From Cyanoderma ruficeps (taxonomy: Eukaryota; Chordata; Aves; Passeriformes; Timaliidae): a stretch of 64,000 bases of DNA. The DNA lies in NCBI GenBank assembly GCA_008694505.1, contig VZDJ01004556.1, positions 139,041-203,040 of the forward strand, given 5' to 3'. The position numbers and the translations under genes were made by a program. The notes beneath the pieces are model-generated. The model was not told where the DNA came from. It ran no database searches and saw only the letters and a program-made list of their open reading frames with translations. Below, one piece after another: positions 1-12,700 of this stretch (its first letter is position 1; the number at the start of each line of letters is the position of its first letter).

Positions 1-3000
1 AAAGATTTCTGATTTATATCTGGAGGTTTTGAGTAATTATAAAACCATACTGCCCCCGTTGTTTTGACCAAAACTTAGCTAAAAATGCAAAATTTAAGTT
101 CTTGTGCAAATTAAGAGATCCCTTCTGTGTCTTAACCCTGTTCTGTGGAGTGGTATGTAGTAGTGAATGTGACATTTTCATATGTGCTCAGATCTGAGAA
201 CATTTTGAGTGTGTGAGAAGGTTGGTTAGTAATGAGAAGCAGAAATACTAAACTGTAGGGGTGAAATATTAAACATTGTGTAACTTCTGTGATTTTTGGG
301 GATGATCCATTCCTTACTGCCGTGAGGTAAATAGTGTTCATGCAGCCAATGCAGAAACTTAAGAGGTTAATGAAAATGATACTGCTATGAAGCTATCTGT
401 TATTCCAGCCATAAAGGAAACAAGGACTACCTGTGGCAGAGAGAGCAGGTCGTGTGCATCCACCAAACCCAATCTTCCCTGCTTTGGCCTGAGGTGTGGT
501 ATTGGAGCTTTGATGTTGCAGGAGGGAAGTTCTCTGAGCTGAATTCTCTGAGCTAAATTCTCTGAAATATTGCTGTATTTGGGGGTGTTGATTTATATTC
601 AAGGATGCCTTTTTACCCACCTCTAGGCAGTACTGCTATAACTAGTTCCAAGGTTCTCAGAATTCTGCACTTTAGGAGTTGTTTTGTCTTTGCATTCCTT
701 TTCGCTAAGAACGTACATCAGTGGTGATCAACACTGGTTAGTCTGAGGGTTTTTTAATCTGTATTAAATTTCTCAGTATGGAAAATTGTTCAGAGTAGAA
801 TTTTCCTCTGTCTTCACTTTGGGAAGTGACTCCTGAGGGAATATTTTAGCCTAGTCTTCAACTCTCTGCTTTCTAATGCTGTTACCAGTGCTGAGTACCT
901 GTGAATATCTAATTGGCATACCATAATAACTAGAATATTTGTGTTTAATGGTATTTTTAATGCATAGTAGTATTTGTATTAATTTCTGCGTGTGTGGCCT
1001 TTCCCCGGTTTTACAACTTGTGCATCTATTAAATTTAGTAATTAGACTGAGTGGTAACATAAGATTTGAATTTGTTTTTATTTCAGGCTCATTTAACAGT
1101 TTCCCTGTAGTAAGCTTAGTGCAAATGGAGCCTCAACTAAATCTTAGTCATCAGTGCTTCAGTAAATGTCTAGGTTCAATTAATTCATCAGTATTGCTGT
1201 GGGAGAAGGAAATTTTCTTTTAGTAGAAATTCCTTTTCCTTAACTCAGATATTTTCTTGCATGAGCAAGTTTAGAGCAAGGTGGATGTGGGTACAGAAAT
1301 ACTTGTCCTGGTGGGTACAGCAGCTGAAGTTTCACTACAGTCAGGAAATTTACATCCATAGTTTTAAAGAAAGCTGCAGTATCTCATGACATGAGACTGG
1401 TGAGGATATCTTGTTGTTTTTCGTGGCCAACACAATATGAGAATTAAAGCTGTTATGATGTTGTTTTGCTCTACTTTCTTTTTTGTTGCAGCCTTGAAGT
1501 CACTTTCCCCTCCTTGTCTCCTCCAGGTTTCTCATATCCCTGCTTTCCCACTTTGTGAACACAGCGCTGTGCTCAAGTTACCCATTAACCAGGCAGGAGT
1601 GGGTTTGTTAGATGGTTCTTGGCAAAGCATCATCCAGGATCCTCAGTCCTCAGAGCAGGTCTCCTGTTTGGGAAGGTCTCTTCTCACTGTGAAGTGATTT
1701 TTATTGGTGTGAAGGCAGAACTGGGGGTCAGTGGCAGACCTTTTGTCTTCAGGCAGTTGTCAACTAGGAAAATGCATAGGCAAAACATTCAGCAGTGTTG
1801 AGTTTAGGGCAGAAACCCCTCTAAGTGCCAAGATTTGCAACTTTGTGGCTGTGGAGAGTGGTGTGGATACAGGTGCAGGGTCATGTTTACCTTGGAATTT
1901 CTTCAGTGAATTGGATTGTATTCAGTCTTGACTGCTTGTCTCTGACACTCCCCAAGACCTGTGTTAACTGCTGGGAACGCTGTAAAGGATATGGCTCTTT
2001 GAAAGGTGTCGTATTCAAAAGTTTGTCTGCCAGTAATTCTAATTTTTTTCTAAAAAAGAGTTATTCTTTATAAAAGCAGTCACAGTAAATATTCTAGTTC
2101 TATGCAATTTTCTTTCCATTCTGGTTTTCAGTGGTTATAAATAACACATGAAATGACTTTCAAGGTAGAAAGCAGGAATCCATTTTGAAATATTCTATAA
2201 AATAAAGAGTGATTTATGGTTTCATATGATTTTGGCTGAAAGCACTCGGGCTTTGCCAGGTCATCAAAGTCCTGTCAGGAGAATCTATTATTTATTGTTT
2301 GATATGCTGGGAGTGGTGTAAGTACTTTATGTTTATCTTATGTAAGTGTAGTGTGTTAGGAAAAATCACTTCCAGATACTAACACAGTTTTTAAAATATA
2401 CCCTACAAAAGTAACCCAAACATTACAGACGTGAATTTTAAAGTAAACACTGAAGATTGATATTAAAAAAAATAATAATTCCTAATGGTTTTATTGTTGC
2501 AGGATATTTTTAGAATATGACAAAAATATTTTCTAATACATCTTTTGTGCTGGTATTTTGGTTACATTGTCTTATGTAACTGCACAGTCTTCAGTTTATA
2601 TCACCAGCTGTTCAGAGTTGATGAAAGCTCGATAGAAAACCAGCTGAAAATGGATATCAGGGACATCAGTGATCACTGTGGACTAACACAGTGGCACTGA
2701 CTTGTAATGTTGATGTCTGGAAGGAGGAAATAGTCCCATGTTTTTATAATCGTTTGTAGATAAGTCATTACCTGTCCATTTAAATATCAAACAAAATGAG
2801 CACTGACTCACAGTCCTGTCCTGTGTCCTCTCTGTGTGTGTGTCCCCCTTTCATTTTTTCAGTATTCTCCACATGCTAATGTACTTTTATCTTCTTTGCT
2901 GATTTTTTTTTTTTTTAAAACCTGGCTAAAATGGAGGAGTTGTGTTCTGGCCTGGCTTCCAGTCTGGATTTTGGGGTGTAGCAGAGGTGCTGTGATAGCT

Positions 3001-6000
3001 GCCTGGGAGGTTTAGGCTCCCACTGGTACCTGAGGCAGTTTTCTCTCCCAGGCACTGTGCAATGTCCCTGGCTGCTCTTGTGGGAAAACTCATTGTTCTG
3101 TGAACCCTTTGTTGTCCTTCTCAGCCAGTTTGTGTTCTGCAGCTTTTCCAGATTGTATTGCTGATCCCACAGAATCAGAGCCTGTAGGCCTCCTGTGACT
3201 ATTGTGAAAAATACAGAGTAGGTCATCTGCATATCAAGGTGAAAAACTCCTTTAGAAAAAGGCTTAGTAAGGTACTTTGAAATTCCAGTCTGAGTGAGGA
3301 GCAGTGTAAGGCTACGTTTGTATATCCCAGTAGGATTTGTGGTTCCACTGCCTGGAGGATGCCAGGGAGCTGCAGCTTCAGTCCTCCTGCAGGATCTGCT
3401 CTCTGGGGCTCTGCCAGAGCACCCTGTGAGAGAGAGCCCCTGCAGGTACCCAGGGCACTGCCTGGAACTGCTAATGCGGGAGAAGAGACTTCCTAAATAT
3501 CCTTAAAATGTAAAAGGAGCATGGAGAGCAGGCTCTTTTCCCATGGGGAAGCAGAAGAGGGGGCGAAAGTATTGGAAGGCTCAAGTGTAAATAAAACTCT
3601 GTATGTGTCTTGCTCTACAGATCTTCTAATTCAAGTTTTTTGCTTTATCTGCTGCTATTGCTGTAAACCAAAGATTAGAATCAGAGCTGTCGTATGTGCT
3701 GGAGAACACTCTTCAGAGAACACTGCTTGCTGTCAGTATAATTTTTAGTAAGAAGTTAAACTTTTATTTCAAGCCTAAGTGCTTTTGTTCCTTTTCTAAA
3801 TAAAACATTTATACCAGCTGTGAGATTGAATGGTTTTCATTGCCAAGTTCCTCTGATGAGACACAGATAACTGTATGCAATTACAGTGTAGGAAAAGAAA
3901 CTTTTTTCTTGTGACTTCTCTCTTGACCAGTAATGTGTTCTTAATTTTCTTAGTGAGTTGGGATTTCTGTGTCTACTCTGTAATGCAGAAGTGTTTTCTG
4001 ATACTGTTCTGCAATATGAGCAAATAGTGAATCAATTTTAGTTAATAATCTTTAACTTAAAATACTATATACAAGAAGTATTATAATTTGCGTTTAAACT
4101 ATGAAAAAGTTCTAAAATTTCACATTTACCAAAAACACACCATGAATATTTTGTAGTGAGCTCCTCCAGAGTCAGCTGCTCTTTTCTTCTTAGAAGTTCA
4201 GATGCAAACAAAATGTATTGCAGCTGGTCAACTGTCTCACTCCAGAAGATTGTTTTGAAATTGTCTGTGTTCCAACATTTTTATGTATTTCCCTTCAACA
4301 TTTTATATTATGAAAAAGCCACTTGTGATTTATTTAGTAGATGGAGTGAAGCGAATTAAACATTTAAGCCTTTTCAAGATGGATCTTGTGTAATTCAGTA
4401 AAAACTTATCATCTGGATGACTGCAAAACAGTTTGCAGTGAGCAGCTCGGGAGCCGAGATGCTCCCACAGATAGGAAGCTGTTTTGTTTAGAAATTGTTT
4501 GGGGCAGTGACTGCATCCTTTTCAGGGCACTGCAAGAGGCAGTGCAGCACTAGAGCAGCAAGTACAGCTGCTAAACAGGAAGCACAATGTGTAAGTCTAA
4601 AATTAATTTTCGATCACACAGAAGTGAATTATGCATTATTTTTTAAGGCTTCAGTAATTAGTGGGCATTTCAAATTGAAGAAAAAAGTTCTACACCTTAG
4701 CAGAGTCCTCAAACTCTAATTTTGTTGTGTTGCAGCTAAACATAGAATTGGTTTTTGAATAACTAAATAATGTGTAGACATTTCCCCTTTTTCTCTTTTA
4801 TTTCTAAAACACTATTCTTGAAAATGAGAGTATGGCTGATTTTGTTTCATAGACACGCTCCAAAAATTCGTGTAATGGAGATTATCTTGGTCAGAGGTTA
4901 GTGGAAACAACCAGATGCAGACTTCAAGGTCAGCTTGCAGCAGCCACCCCTTTGAGATTTATTGAGATGAATGTGCCTGTGGTGTGTCCAGGAGGGCTGG
5001 GGTGCCGACAGTGCTCGGGCAGTGGCAGTGGGAGCGAGTGCTGCTGGAGGGGACTGAGCAGATCCCGTCACTGCTCACCACAGGGCTGTCCTGAGCCCGC
5101 TGTTGGTGCTGCCTGCTGGGGACCCCCCTCCTGTCTGCAGCTACTTCTGGGGCAGCCCTGGAGTCTCCCGGCACTTCCCAGGGTGTTGAAAGAAACATCG
5201 GTGCAAACCTCAGTTTCTTCTGAGTGATGAAGTGGCCGTGCCACCATGTTTGTTAGTTTAATTGGAGCTAATTATTGTTACAATTCAGACTGCTTGCGGC
5301 TTTGTTTCTTTCCAACGGGAAGCCTGATGCAGGAGGACGAGTGTGCGGTCAGCGTGGTCCCTGCAGCAACACTGGAAACACTCCCGAGCTGGTTCACTTG
5401 GACTTCGCAGAGTGTTCCAGTGAGGCAGTGAATGCATTGCCTGCTGGATGGGTGGGTGCCAAGTATCACCTGTGAAATTCCACCTGGAAGAACATGTTAG
5501 CAATCCAGATATCACCAATGGGTAAAACTGCTAATTTTGCAGCTATTCTTATATCTCTGTGCAGATGGAATGTCGTACCTCCCTGGTTTAAATTAATGTT
5601 TTTTTGAGAGGCCAGAGAGGCTGATTTAATACTGTATCTGATAAATGAGGGGTTAGTAAGTGGAGAAAGAAGGCAATGGCTTTAAGGAATGATGATAAAG
5701 ATTCGAACTTCTACTAGCCAGTGTTCCTTCAGGAAGGAAAACTTTGTCCTTGTTGTTTTTCCTGGTAAGAGAAATGAGGTGCAGAACAATTCAACATAAT
5801 GCAAATGTTTCACATGTAAGCATTCTAAGGGGAGAATATTAAAGGGCCAGAAAGCAGAGAACATGTTTATATTTCTTGGTTACAAGCTCTGCTATTTCTG
5901 AATTGTTTCTGCCTCAAATACAAAGAACTTCTGAATCAGCATGTTAAAATGATACAAGAATGATATGGATTCCTAATTCTTCCTCGTAAATCCCTTTTAT

Positions 6001-6171
6001 GCTGGCAGATGTTTATGTATAACATATTGAACTCTGGAGCTGTTGCTGCTTTCTTGTGGTTGGATCATGCAATTCCTATTCAGACTTCTTATTTCCTGTT
6101 AATACCATTGCAAATCTAAAAATTGTTTGGATTTGGAACCTTACTTGAGAAAATGTTCTTTTGCAGTAGCC

Positions 6172-6478
6172 TGTGGGGTGAGGGTCCATAGTAACGCCGA
6201 GTCCCCAGGCAGGTGCAAAAGAGAGCTGCTTTATAGTAAAAACCAGGCCTTTTAAAGCAGTTAGGCCTTAATCAGTTACATACCTTTAAATCATCACAAA
6301 CATAATTCAACCCACTATACTCCATGACGGGAACATGTAATGGTTATATAACTTATTTTTCTACCTCTAATTCAGCTGAGTCACTTTCCCATAGTACTTT
6401 TCTGTTTAGTCAAAGTAGCAGGCTTGAGCCAGGATTTTACAAGGCCTTCCCTTTGTAAGGTTTTACCTATATGCAACA
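6172..6478 (-). mobile_element. Solo LTR of an endogenous retrovirus, 6-bp target duplication
   Basis: A 307-bp segment begins TG and ends CA and is flanked on both sides by the identical hexamer GTAGCC (6166-6171 and 6479-6484). That is the hallmark of a retroviral LTR left after recombination removed the internal region. Minus orientation is preferred because that strand has a TATAAAG-type box (about 6232-6238) upstream of a short GC-richer R/U5-like part ending CCTCACCCCACA. A 6-bp duplication fits class II (ERVK-like) integrases. No internal retroviral sequence remains. The family name cannot be assigned without a repeat library. Confidence 0.82.
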
Positions 6479-9342
6479 GTAGCCCTTTTCAGATATTTCA
6501 GGTACAATAAATGGAAGTTGTCTTTCATAGTAACTGTGTGCTAACTTAGTAGGAAATTATTGGTTATTATTAATTGTAGTAGAGGGCAATGACGATTCAG
6601 TAATTTGATTGCTGAGTTTGATAGTAGTCTTAGAATTTTTTAACAATAATCTAAAAGGAGGTGTAGTTTCTTGTTTCAATTTTGGTGTTCTTAGTGATCT
6701 ACATTACTGGATCCAAATCATTACACAACTGTCTGTTCACAGACATTAAATATCAGGAGTGATACATGTCCTTAATCCTTTAAGCTGGCCAGACCAGCAG
6801 CTGACTGATCCCCAAGAGGGATGAGTAGCAGGAAGTGTTGGAATGATCCTTCGTGAGGAAAACAGCCTGGAGATATTCAGGTTTATTTACTCATTACACA
6901 TAGGGGAAACTTTAGAATCCAGAGTGTGCCCTGCCTTGTAGTGAGGATCCAAACACATTTCAAAATCTGAATATAATCCATTTTAGGGCTTTTGAGAAAT
7001 CAAAGTTCAGAACAGAAAGCTGTTTCCAAGTAAGAACAGTTTCTAAAAATACACATTTCTCTGTTACTGAATTATCTGAAGGGGACCTATTTTGCACAAC
7101 TCTCTGAGCATCTTCTCAGAGACAGTTCAGCTTTCCATGCTATCATTTCATAAACTACCATTTCTCTAAGCAGGCTTTTCCAAATTAGTTTTTTTCCTAG
7201 ATAGAGAAGGACAATGTATAACTATATTGTAATTGTCCAGAACCCTCTTTATTGGAAAAGGCTTTTGTTCAGTAACCACCATGCAGTTCAGGTCACATGT
7301 AGGAGTAACTTGCATTTGACAAAGCTGCCTCTTTTCCCTGTGCCCTTGTTTCTGTTGGAGAAGAGAATTCAGAAACTGGTGCCATGGGACAGTCTTATTT
7401 ATTTCTTGGATTTTCTGAGGTGTTGTCACTGAAGGACAAAGGGTGTCCTGTTCCCTCAGGTTGTTGGGAGCCTCTCCAAAGGCTGGGATGTGCCGGCCTC
7501 ACCTTGCAGCCATGTTCCCACTCGTACCACTGGGTATGTGGGGGGCCACAGTGTCTTAGAAGCACAGGGTTGGTGAGGAAAATTGATGCCAACTTTCAAG
7601 AGTGAGGAAGCTAATTAAGGGAACAATTTCATCCAAGGTTAATGGAAGAACAGACCTCCAACACAGTATCAATTGGATCAAGCTTAAAGCAATCAGTTAT
7701 GCCCTGGTAGCTATAACTCGGCCCAGGTCAGCCAGGCAGCACTGGTGATGTTTTACAACACTTTCTCAGTGGCCTTTATCAATAAGGAAAGAGAAACAAG
7801 TTTCTCAATTCCATTTCTAGAGTAATACTCTCTGTGCCCCAATGAGGGAAAGAAAAGCTTTTTCGGGAACTCCAAACAAAGAGTAGTTGTAGATTCTATT
7901 CCAGATAGTTTATAGAGGGAGCGAAATGAACCATATATATGAACATGGGGGGACAGCTGAGTGTGGAGCTCTCACATAATGACTGTGTGCAGCCAGGGTC
8001 TCATGTCAGTCCTGAAGTGTGTGCTGCACTTACGTATTTTCTCCTTGTCTCCTTGGTCACAATGGTCTGTGTTTTGAACTCTTTGTTTCCAAAAATTCAA
8101 CTTGGAAGACTTTTGTCCTTTCTAGGCTGTGAAGTAAATATCCCAGGGACTGCTGCAACTGTTCATCCCTCCTTCTGCCCTGAAGGTTAATTCTGTGTTA
8201 AACCTTCACTTGGTGTGGAAGATCAGCAGTGCAAAACTATTCTCACTTCTGCTTTATCAATTCAGAAAAGGATTTCTTTTAATCCATCAAAAAATGTAAT
8301 CGTTAAAACCAGAAAATTTGCAGGGAATTTGTAGCTATTTTCCTGGAAAATTTGTCATGCCTGTCTTGAACTTCCTTCTTTGTATTGATACAAGCATTTG
8401 TACTTTTGGACATCACCATGGAGCTGCTCTCCCAAAAACCAACCATTTATTTCATTTGGAAGGAGGTCAGGAGGGGCAGATGACAAGGGCAGAGGTTGCG
8501 CCTCTTTATTTTGATGACTGTGTTGGCCTTTGCTGGTTTGAAGAGTTGGTGAAACTGTGGTCTGGTGTACCCAACTCCCAGGGGATGTTTTCTAGACTGG
8601 AAGGTTTTATTTGTTGGTGAAAGCACTGTTCCATCTAAGGAACAGACAGCGCAGGCCTGGAGCTCTGCTGGAGATGGTGTTTGTCATGGAGTGAGCCAGA
8701 GCAGATTGTGCCCTTCCACAGCTGCTTTTTCCCCTTCCAGTTCTGTCTCTGCAGTTGCACCAGTGCAGCTGCTTCTGGTGCTGCTGGAAATCACATTAAC
8801 CAAACACTTCTTTCACTTCCTTTAATCTCATCCCTTAATTGAATACATGGCCCAAGTGTCTCCTAATACCAGTCTCTAGAATTTTAATTGCTGTTCCTGA
8901 ATTACTTGCTTAAACAGCCAACAGATCACTGAAAAAGAGATTTGAGAGAAGTTAGTGCCACAGAGCTTAGCTGGTGAGCTGTCCTGCTTTTCTGAACCTG
9001 CTCCAGAATCCAAGGCATTTAACTGGGCATGTGGAAGCTGGTGAGTGGGAGCAGACATTGCAGAGTGGCCCCATTTATTTATTGAACTCCAGTGGGATCC
9101 TGTGCCATTTCAAGCATGTGTTGCTGGTAGAGATATCACAGCCTTTTGGTGTGCTATTTTGCTATATATTTGTTCTAAATATAGTGAAAACATACTGTTT
9201 TGGTAGAGTGTAATTGCATAACGTGGGAGATTTTGCTGGGATAACACTCAAGGACAATCAGAGTCTTTTTGTTCACTTTGAAGTGGACAAAAATACACAA
9301 AAATGCCCTCAGGTAATACCTGTCTGCATTACCAAGGGTGTG

Positions 9343-9374
9343 GTTACATCCTTTGGGTAACTACAGGATGTAAC
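9343..9374. repeat. Short perfect inverted repeat (10-bp stem, 12-nt loop)
   Basis: GTTACATCCT at 9343-9352 is the exact reverse complement of AGGATGTAAC at 9365-9374. The loop is 12 bases. It sits in intron 1, 341 bases before exon 2. No longer terminal repeats or target duplication were found, so it is not assigned to a transposon and may be chance. Confidence 0.5.
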
Positions 9375-9714
9375 TGTGGGTATCATTGTGCTGGCAATTA
9401 CTCAATCTGGTTATGATAGCAGGATGTGGAGAGAAGATGCTGGTGCCAAGTTTTATCTCAATAGTGTTTGCAAGTGGTATGTGCCATACAGTTATTAAAA
9501 AAATAAAAGTTTCATTAAGAGGGTCAGCAAAATGTTAAAGAGTACAAAATAGTGTTCATTATTTTAGTAGCATAAGACTGTTAAAAATTTCAGTGATTCA
9601 CATTGCAAAATTTGTTTTGTTTGAGTTGCCTGCTTCTGACCAAGTTCTACCATTATTGCAATTTTTAATATATCATGGCATGCTAAGTTCTAAAAACTGC
9701 ACGTGTCATTTCAG

Positions 9715-9781
9715 GTTTGCCCGAGTCCATTATTGCAGCAGCGTGTGCCAGAAGTGGCCAGAGAGTTCTTCATGTGGATTC
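9715..9781 (+). CDS. CHM: CHM exon 2
   Basis: This 67-base exon encodes residues 17-39. It carries the conserved [20 protein letters not shown] segment of the Rossmann-type dinucleotide-binding fold shared by GDI, REP and flavin monooxygenases. In REPs this fold is structural and is not known to bind FAD. The acceptor is TTTCAG and the donor GTAAGT. The first base completes a Gly codon begun in exon 1, as in human CHM, which shows that a further upstream exon is required. The last codon is split after two bases. Confidence 0.95.
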
Positions 9782-12700
9782 GTAAGTTACTCCAGTAATT
9801 TCCCTTTTTTAGAGCTAAACCGACTGGAATGGTTTCTGTGTCTCTGTCGGTGTGGGCTGCAGGACTCCTCTCTCTTCATCTGGCACCAAGTAATGTTATG
9901 TTTCTGTCTCTGCCTTATTTTGGGGGTGTTATTTCCATCAATAGAGCAGGCAGTTTTTGGAAGCTACCTCAGGGATTTGGAACATCAGTGCTGTGGTGAA
10001 GGATGCTGTGATGGCTCCTTTTCTGCTCCAGGCAGGAATGGCTACAGGTTTAGTGCCACTGAATCTCAATCCTGACAGTAATTATCCCATTCTCTTTGAT
10101 GAGAATGACTTGTGTGATTTCAGGGTTTTGTTTTCATTGGCTATCAAAGTCTGTAATAGTATTGGCACTGGAACTTTGATTTCTTTTACCCATGCCTGTT
10201 TTTAGCTATGGTGGCTATCACCTTTTAACAATGGAAGTTGTTCCCTTCATTAACGATCAGAATTACGAATTCAAATTTTTCTCAGTGTTTAAAGAAATTA
10301 GATTTGGGGTTACTGAAATAGCTGTGTTAGATGTGCTACTTTGATTAATCTGTTGTTCCCTACAAAGGCCCCAGTTAAGTCAGGCACCAAGTATTGCAAA
10401 CATATATGCATGAAGTCTTTGTTTATAGTTTACTTACTCTCATTACCTTGTGTACCTTATTTTATTACTTTTAATCTCCAGCCGTGTTTGCATTTATCAT
10501 AATATACTGCATAGGTGATTATGGGAGATAGTTTCAAAGTGGTCTATTATAAAATACTGAGTTCTGAGTTTGATTTATAAACACTGTCTAAGCATTGCCA
10601 TCAGCAGTAGCTAATCTTATTCAAAATAGTAACTTCACTGCAGTGTTGCCATAAATTGCTGTAGACTGATTTTAAACTGAAGTTAGATTTTGCCAACTAG
10701 TAATTGAAGGAGCTCTATTTCTCTGTGCCAGCTGTCTCAATAAATGTAAAATCTGTGGTTCTTCTCAGAGAGCTACATTTACTGTAGATATTAATGAGCT
10801 GTTGACATGTGAAATTTCAAGGATATTTGTTAAATGATTTAGAAGAGTAATTTGCAATTTAAAATGTGGAGATTGGCACTTAGTTTAAATTTGAAGCTGC
10901 TGGAGAAAGGTAGATCAAGACTAAAAGTGGATTACTTGAAGTGAACATGCTTCCTGTACTAATTGTGCATATGCAAGACTTTCTCCTAACCACTTGCTCA
11001 AGTTTCTGCTTTTGGTCCTTTTTATTTGCCTCTTTTAATTCTGTATCTGTAGTTATGCACCAGTTTGGGTACTGAGGGTGGGGCAGTTAGGGGTGAGGCA
11101 TGTTTAGCTACATTTTGTATTTGATATCCAACATCTGGAATACAGCGTTTGTAGGCTGCAGTTGTATTATCTACGTCCTTCCTCATTGGCTTATCTTTCC
11201 ACATAGAATTTAATTCAAAGGCAAAGGATGGTCAAGATGGAGAATTTTAAATTCTCTTCTGTGAGAAGTAGAGCAAACCAGGCATGTCTTGCTTCTTGAC
11301 ACCTGTTACCTTTCTTATTTTTTGACTATATTTTGCCTGTAGAGCACTTGAGTGATCCTTGTGTCCAAAATTCTTTTATTTGAGCATCCAAAAGTGTGCT
11401 GGGCCTTATTCCTGTACCTCCCCAGTCCAAGATCCCTGCTTTTGTAGTTTGTTCCACTTCCTGCTAGACAATTTGTCTCACTTTTTTTTTTCAGAACTTG
11501 TAAAATATATGTTGTAATAGACCCTGTGTCTTCATACATCCCTCTTTTGGATCTTTAACTTCTGTGAAGTGAGGGAGCTGTGGGAGTACAGCAGCCAGAG
11601 AGCAAAACAGAGGTGCTTCTATAAGCAGGTCAATTTCTTGCAAGAAAGATAAAGAAATTATTTAATTTCAATAAGGAAAGCTAGGCAAACAATTGTTAAT
11701 TATGGTATCTTTTGAGCTTTTTTTAAAAAGTCCTTTTTCTGTTTATTTTGGTTTAGGATACAATCTCACAGCAAAGGTATTAGAGAGTAAAACATGGTCT
11801 CAGCGGGCCATGGTAATTCCCTTTGGTCATGTTCATATCCCAGGATATAATGTGATGTAGCACAAGTGACTGCCACCATCACTCACCCTTTTGTTGGGCT
11901 GAAGGATCTCAGGAACTGGGTTAAACCCCTCCTCCTGAAAGCCAGGCAGCTCCTAAACACCATCGCTGGACCAGAATGGGAATCTTGAATACATTTGCCT
12001 GTGTACTAATAGGTAGCACAGGAAACTTTATGGGTTTGAAACACAAGTCATTTTGTGTTCAGATCCTTAAAATCGATGTGACAGTAACTTCCTGTGCAAA
12101 AGACAGCTGCTCTGATGGGTCAGGACTTCTTTCTGGAAGATCAGATACAGGACAGACACATTGAAGCAGCTCTTGGGGGAAATGGTGAGGCAGCAGCAGC
12201 TTCTGTCCAGCCAGCAGCAGCTTTGAGTGTCACCGTGGGGGCTGTGCCAAGGCCCTGGGAAGGGCCAGCTCCCGAACCGGCACTGGCCAACAAATGCTTG
12301 TGCTGCTCTTATGTTTTCATTGTGAATCTCCTGCTTTCAGAAGTGTCCAGTTTTTCAAATTGCAGTCCGTCTGCAGAAGGGCACATTAGATATTTTCTTG
12401 GTTCAAATTCAGATTGTTCATCAGTCAGAAACAATTTGTGATTTCAGTGTTCCAGATTGGAATTTGCCAATTATTTTGAAAATGGTCTTGGTAACTGAAG
12501 AAAAAAGTGAAAAGCTAGCATAGGAGAAGAGACAAGGTTTTTGCAGAGGTAAAATTGTACTTAAGCTGCATTTCCAAAAGTTTGCAAAACTTTTTTCTGC
12601 TGTTTGCTCTGAACTGCAGATTAGAGATTTGAAAAATGTGAAGGAAAAGGAGCAGTGTTGTAATTCAGGTGAATGCCAGGTAATACGGGAGGAGTCTTGA

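Larger units (their letters stand above)
1..9714 (+). other. CHM intron 1, 3' part (no coding sequence seen)
   Basis: No exon of CHM or another gene is recognised here. I looked for a first exon encoding the conserved start (ATG, then a segment ending GTG before a donor) and for a CpG-rich promoter, and found neither. The moderately GC-rich patch near 4960-5200 has few CpGs and no exon-like signal. The only structured item is the solo LTR at 6172-6478; a 10-bp inverted repeat lies at 9343-9374. The rest is AT-rich unique-looking sequence. The exon 2 acceptor at the end is preceded by a short pyrimidine stretch and TTTCAG. Confidence 0.8.

Noticed and set aside
4901..5227. 108-codon open frame in a GC-richer patch
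   Set aside because: Its composition gives long frames on both strands, there are no splice borders or recognisable domain, and it lies in intron 1.
1..9700. CHM exon 1 or promoter inside the window
   Set aside because: No start codon followed by the conserved first 16 codons and a donor was found, and no CpG island. The first exon is most likely upstream of base 1.
9593..10075. 160-codon frame covering exon 2
   Set aside because: It is in a different frame from the REP1 reading of exon 2 and runs across both splice sites into intron.
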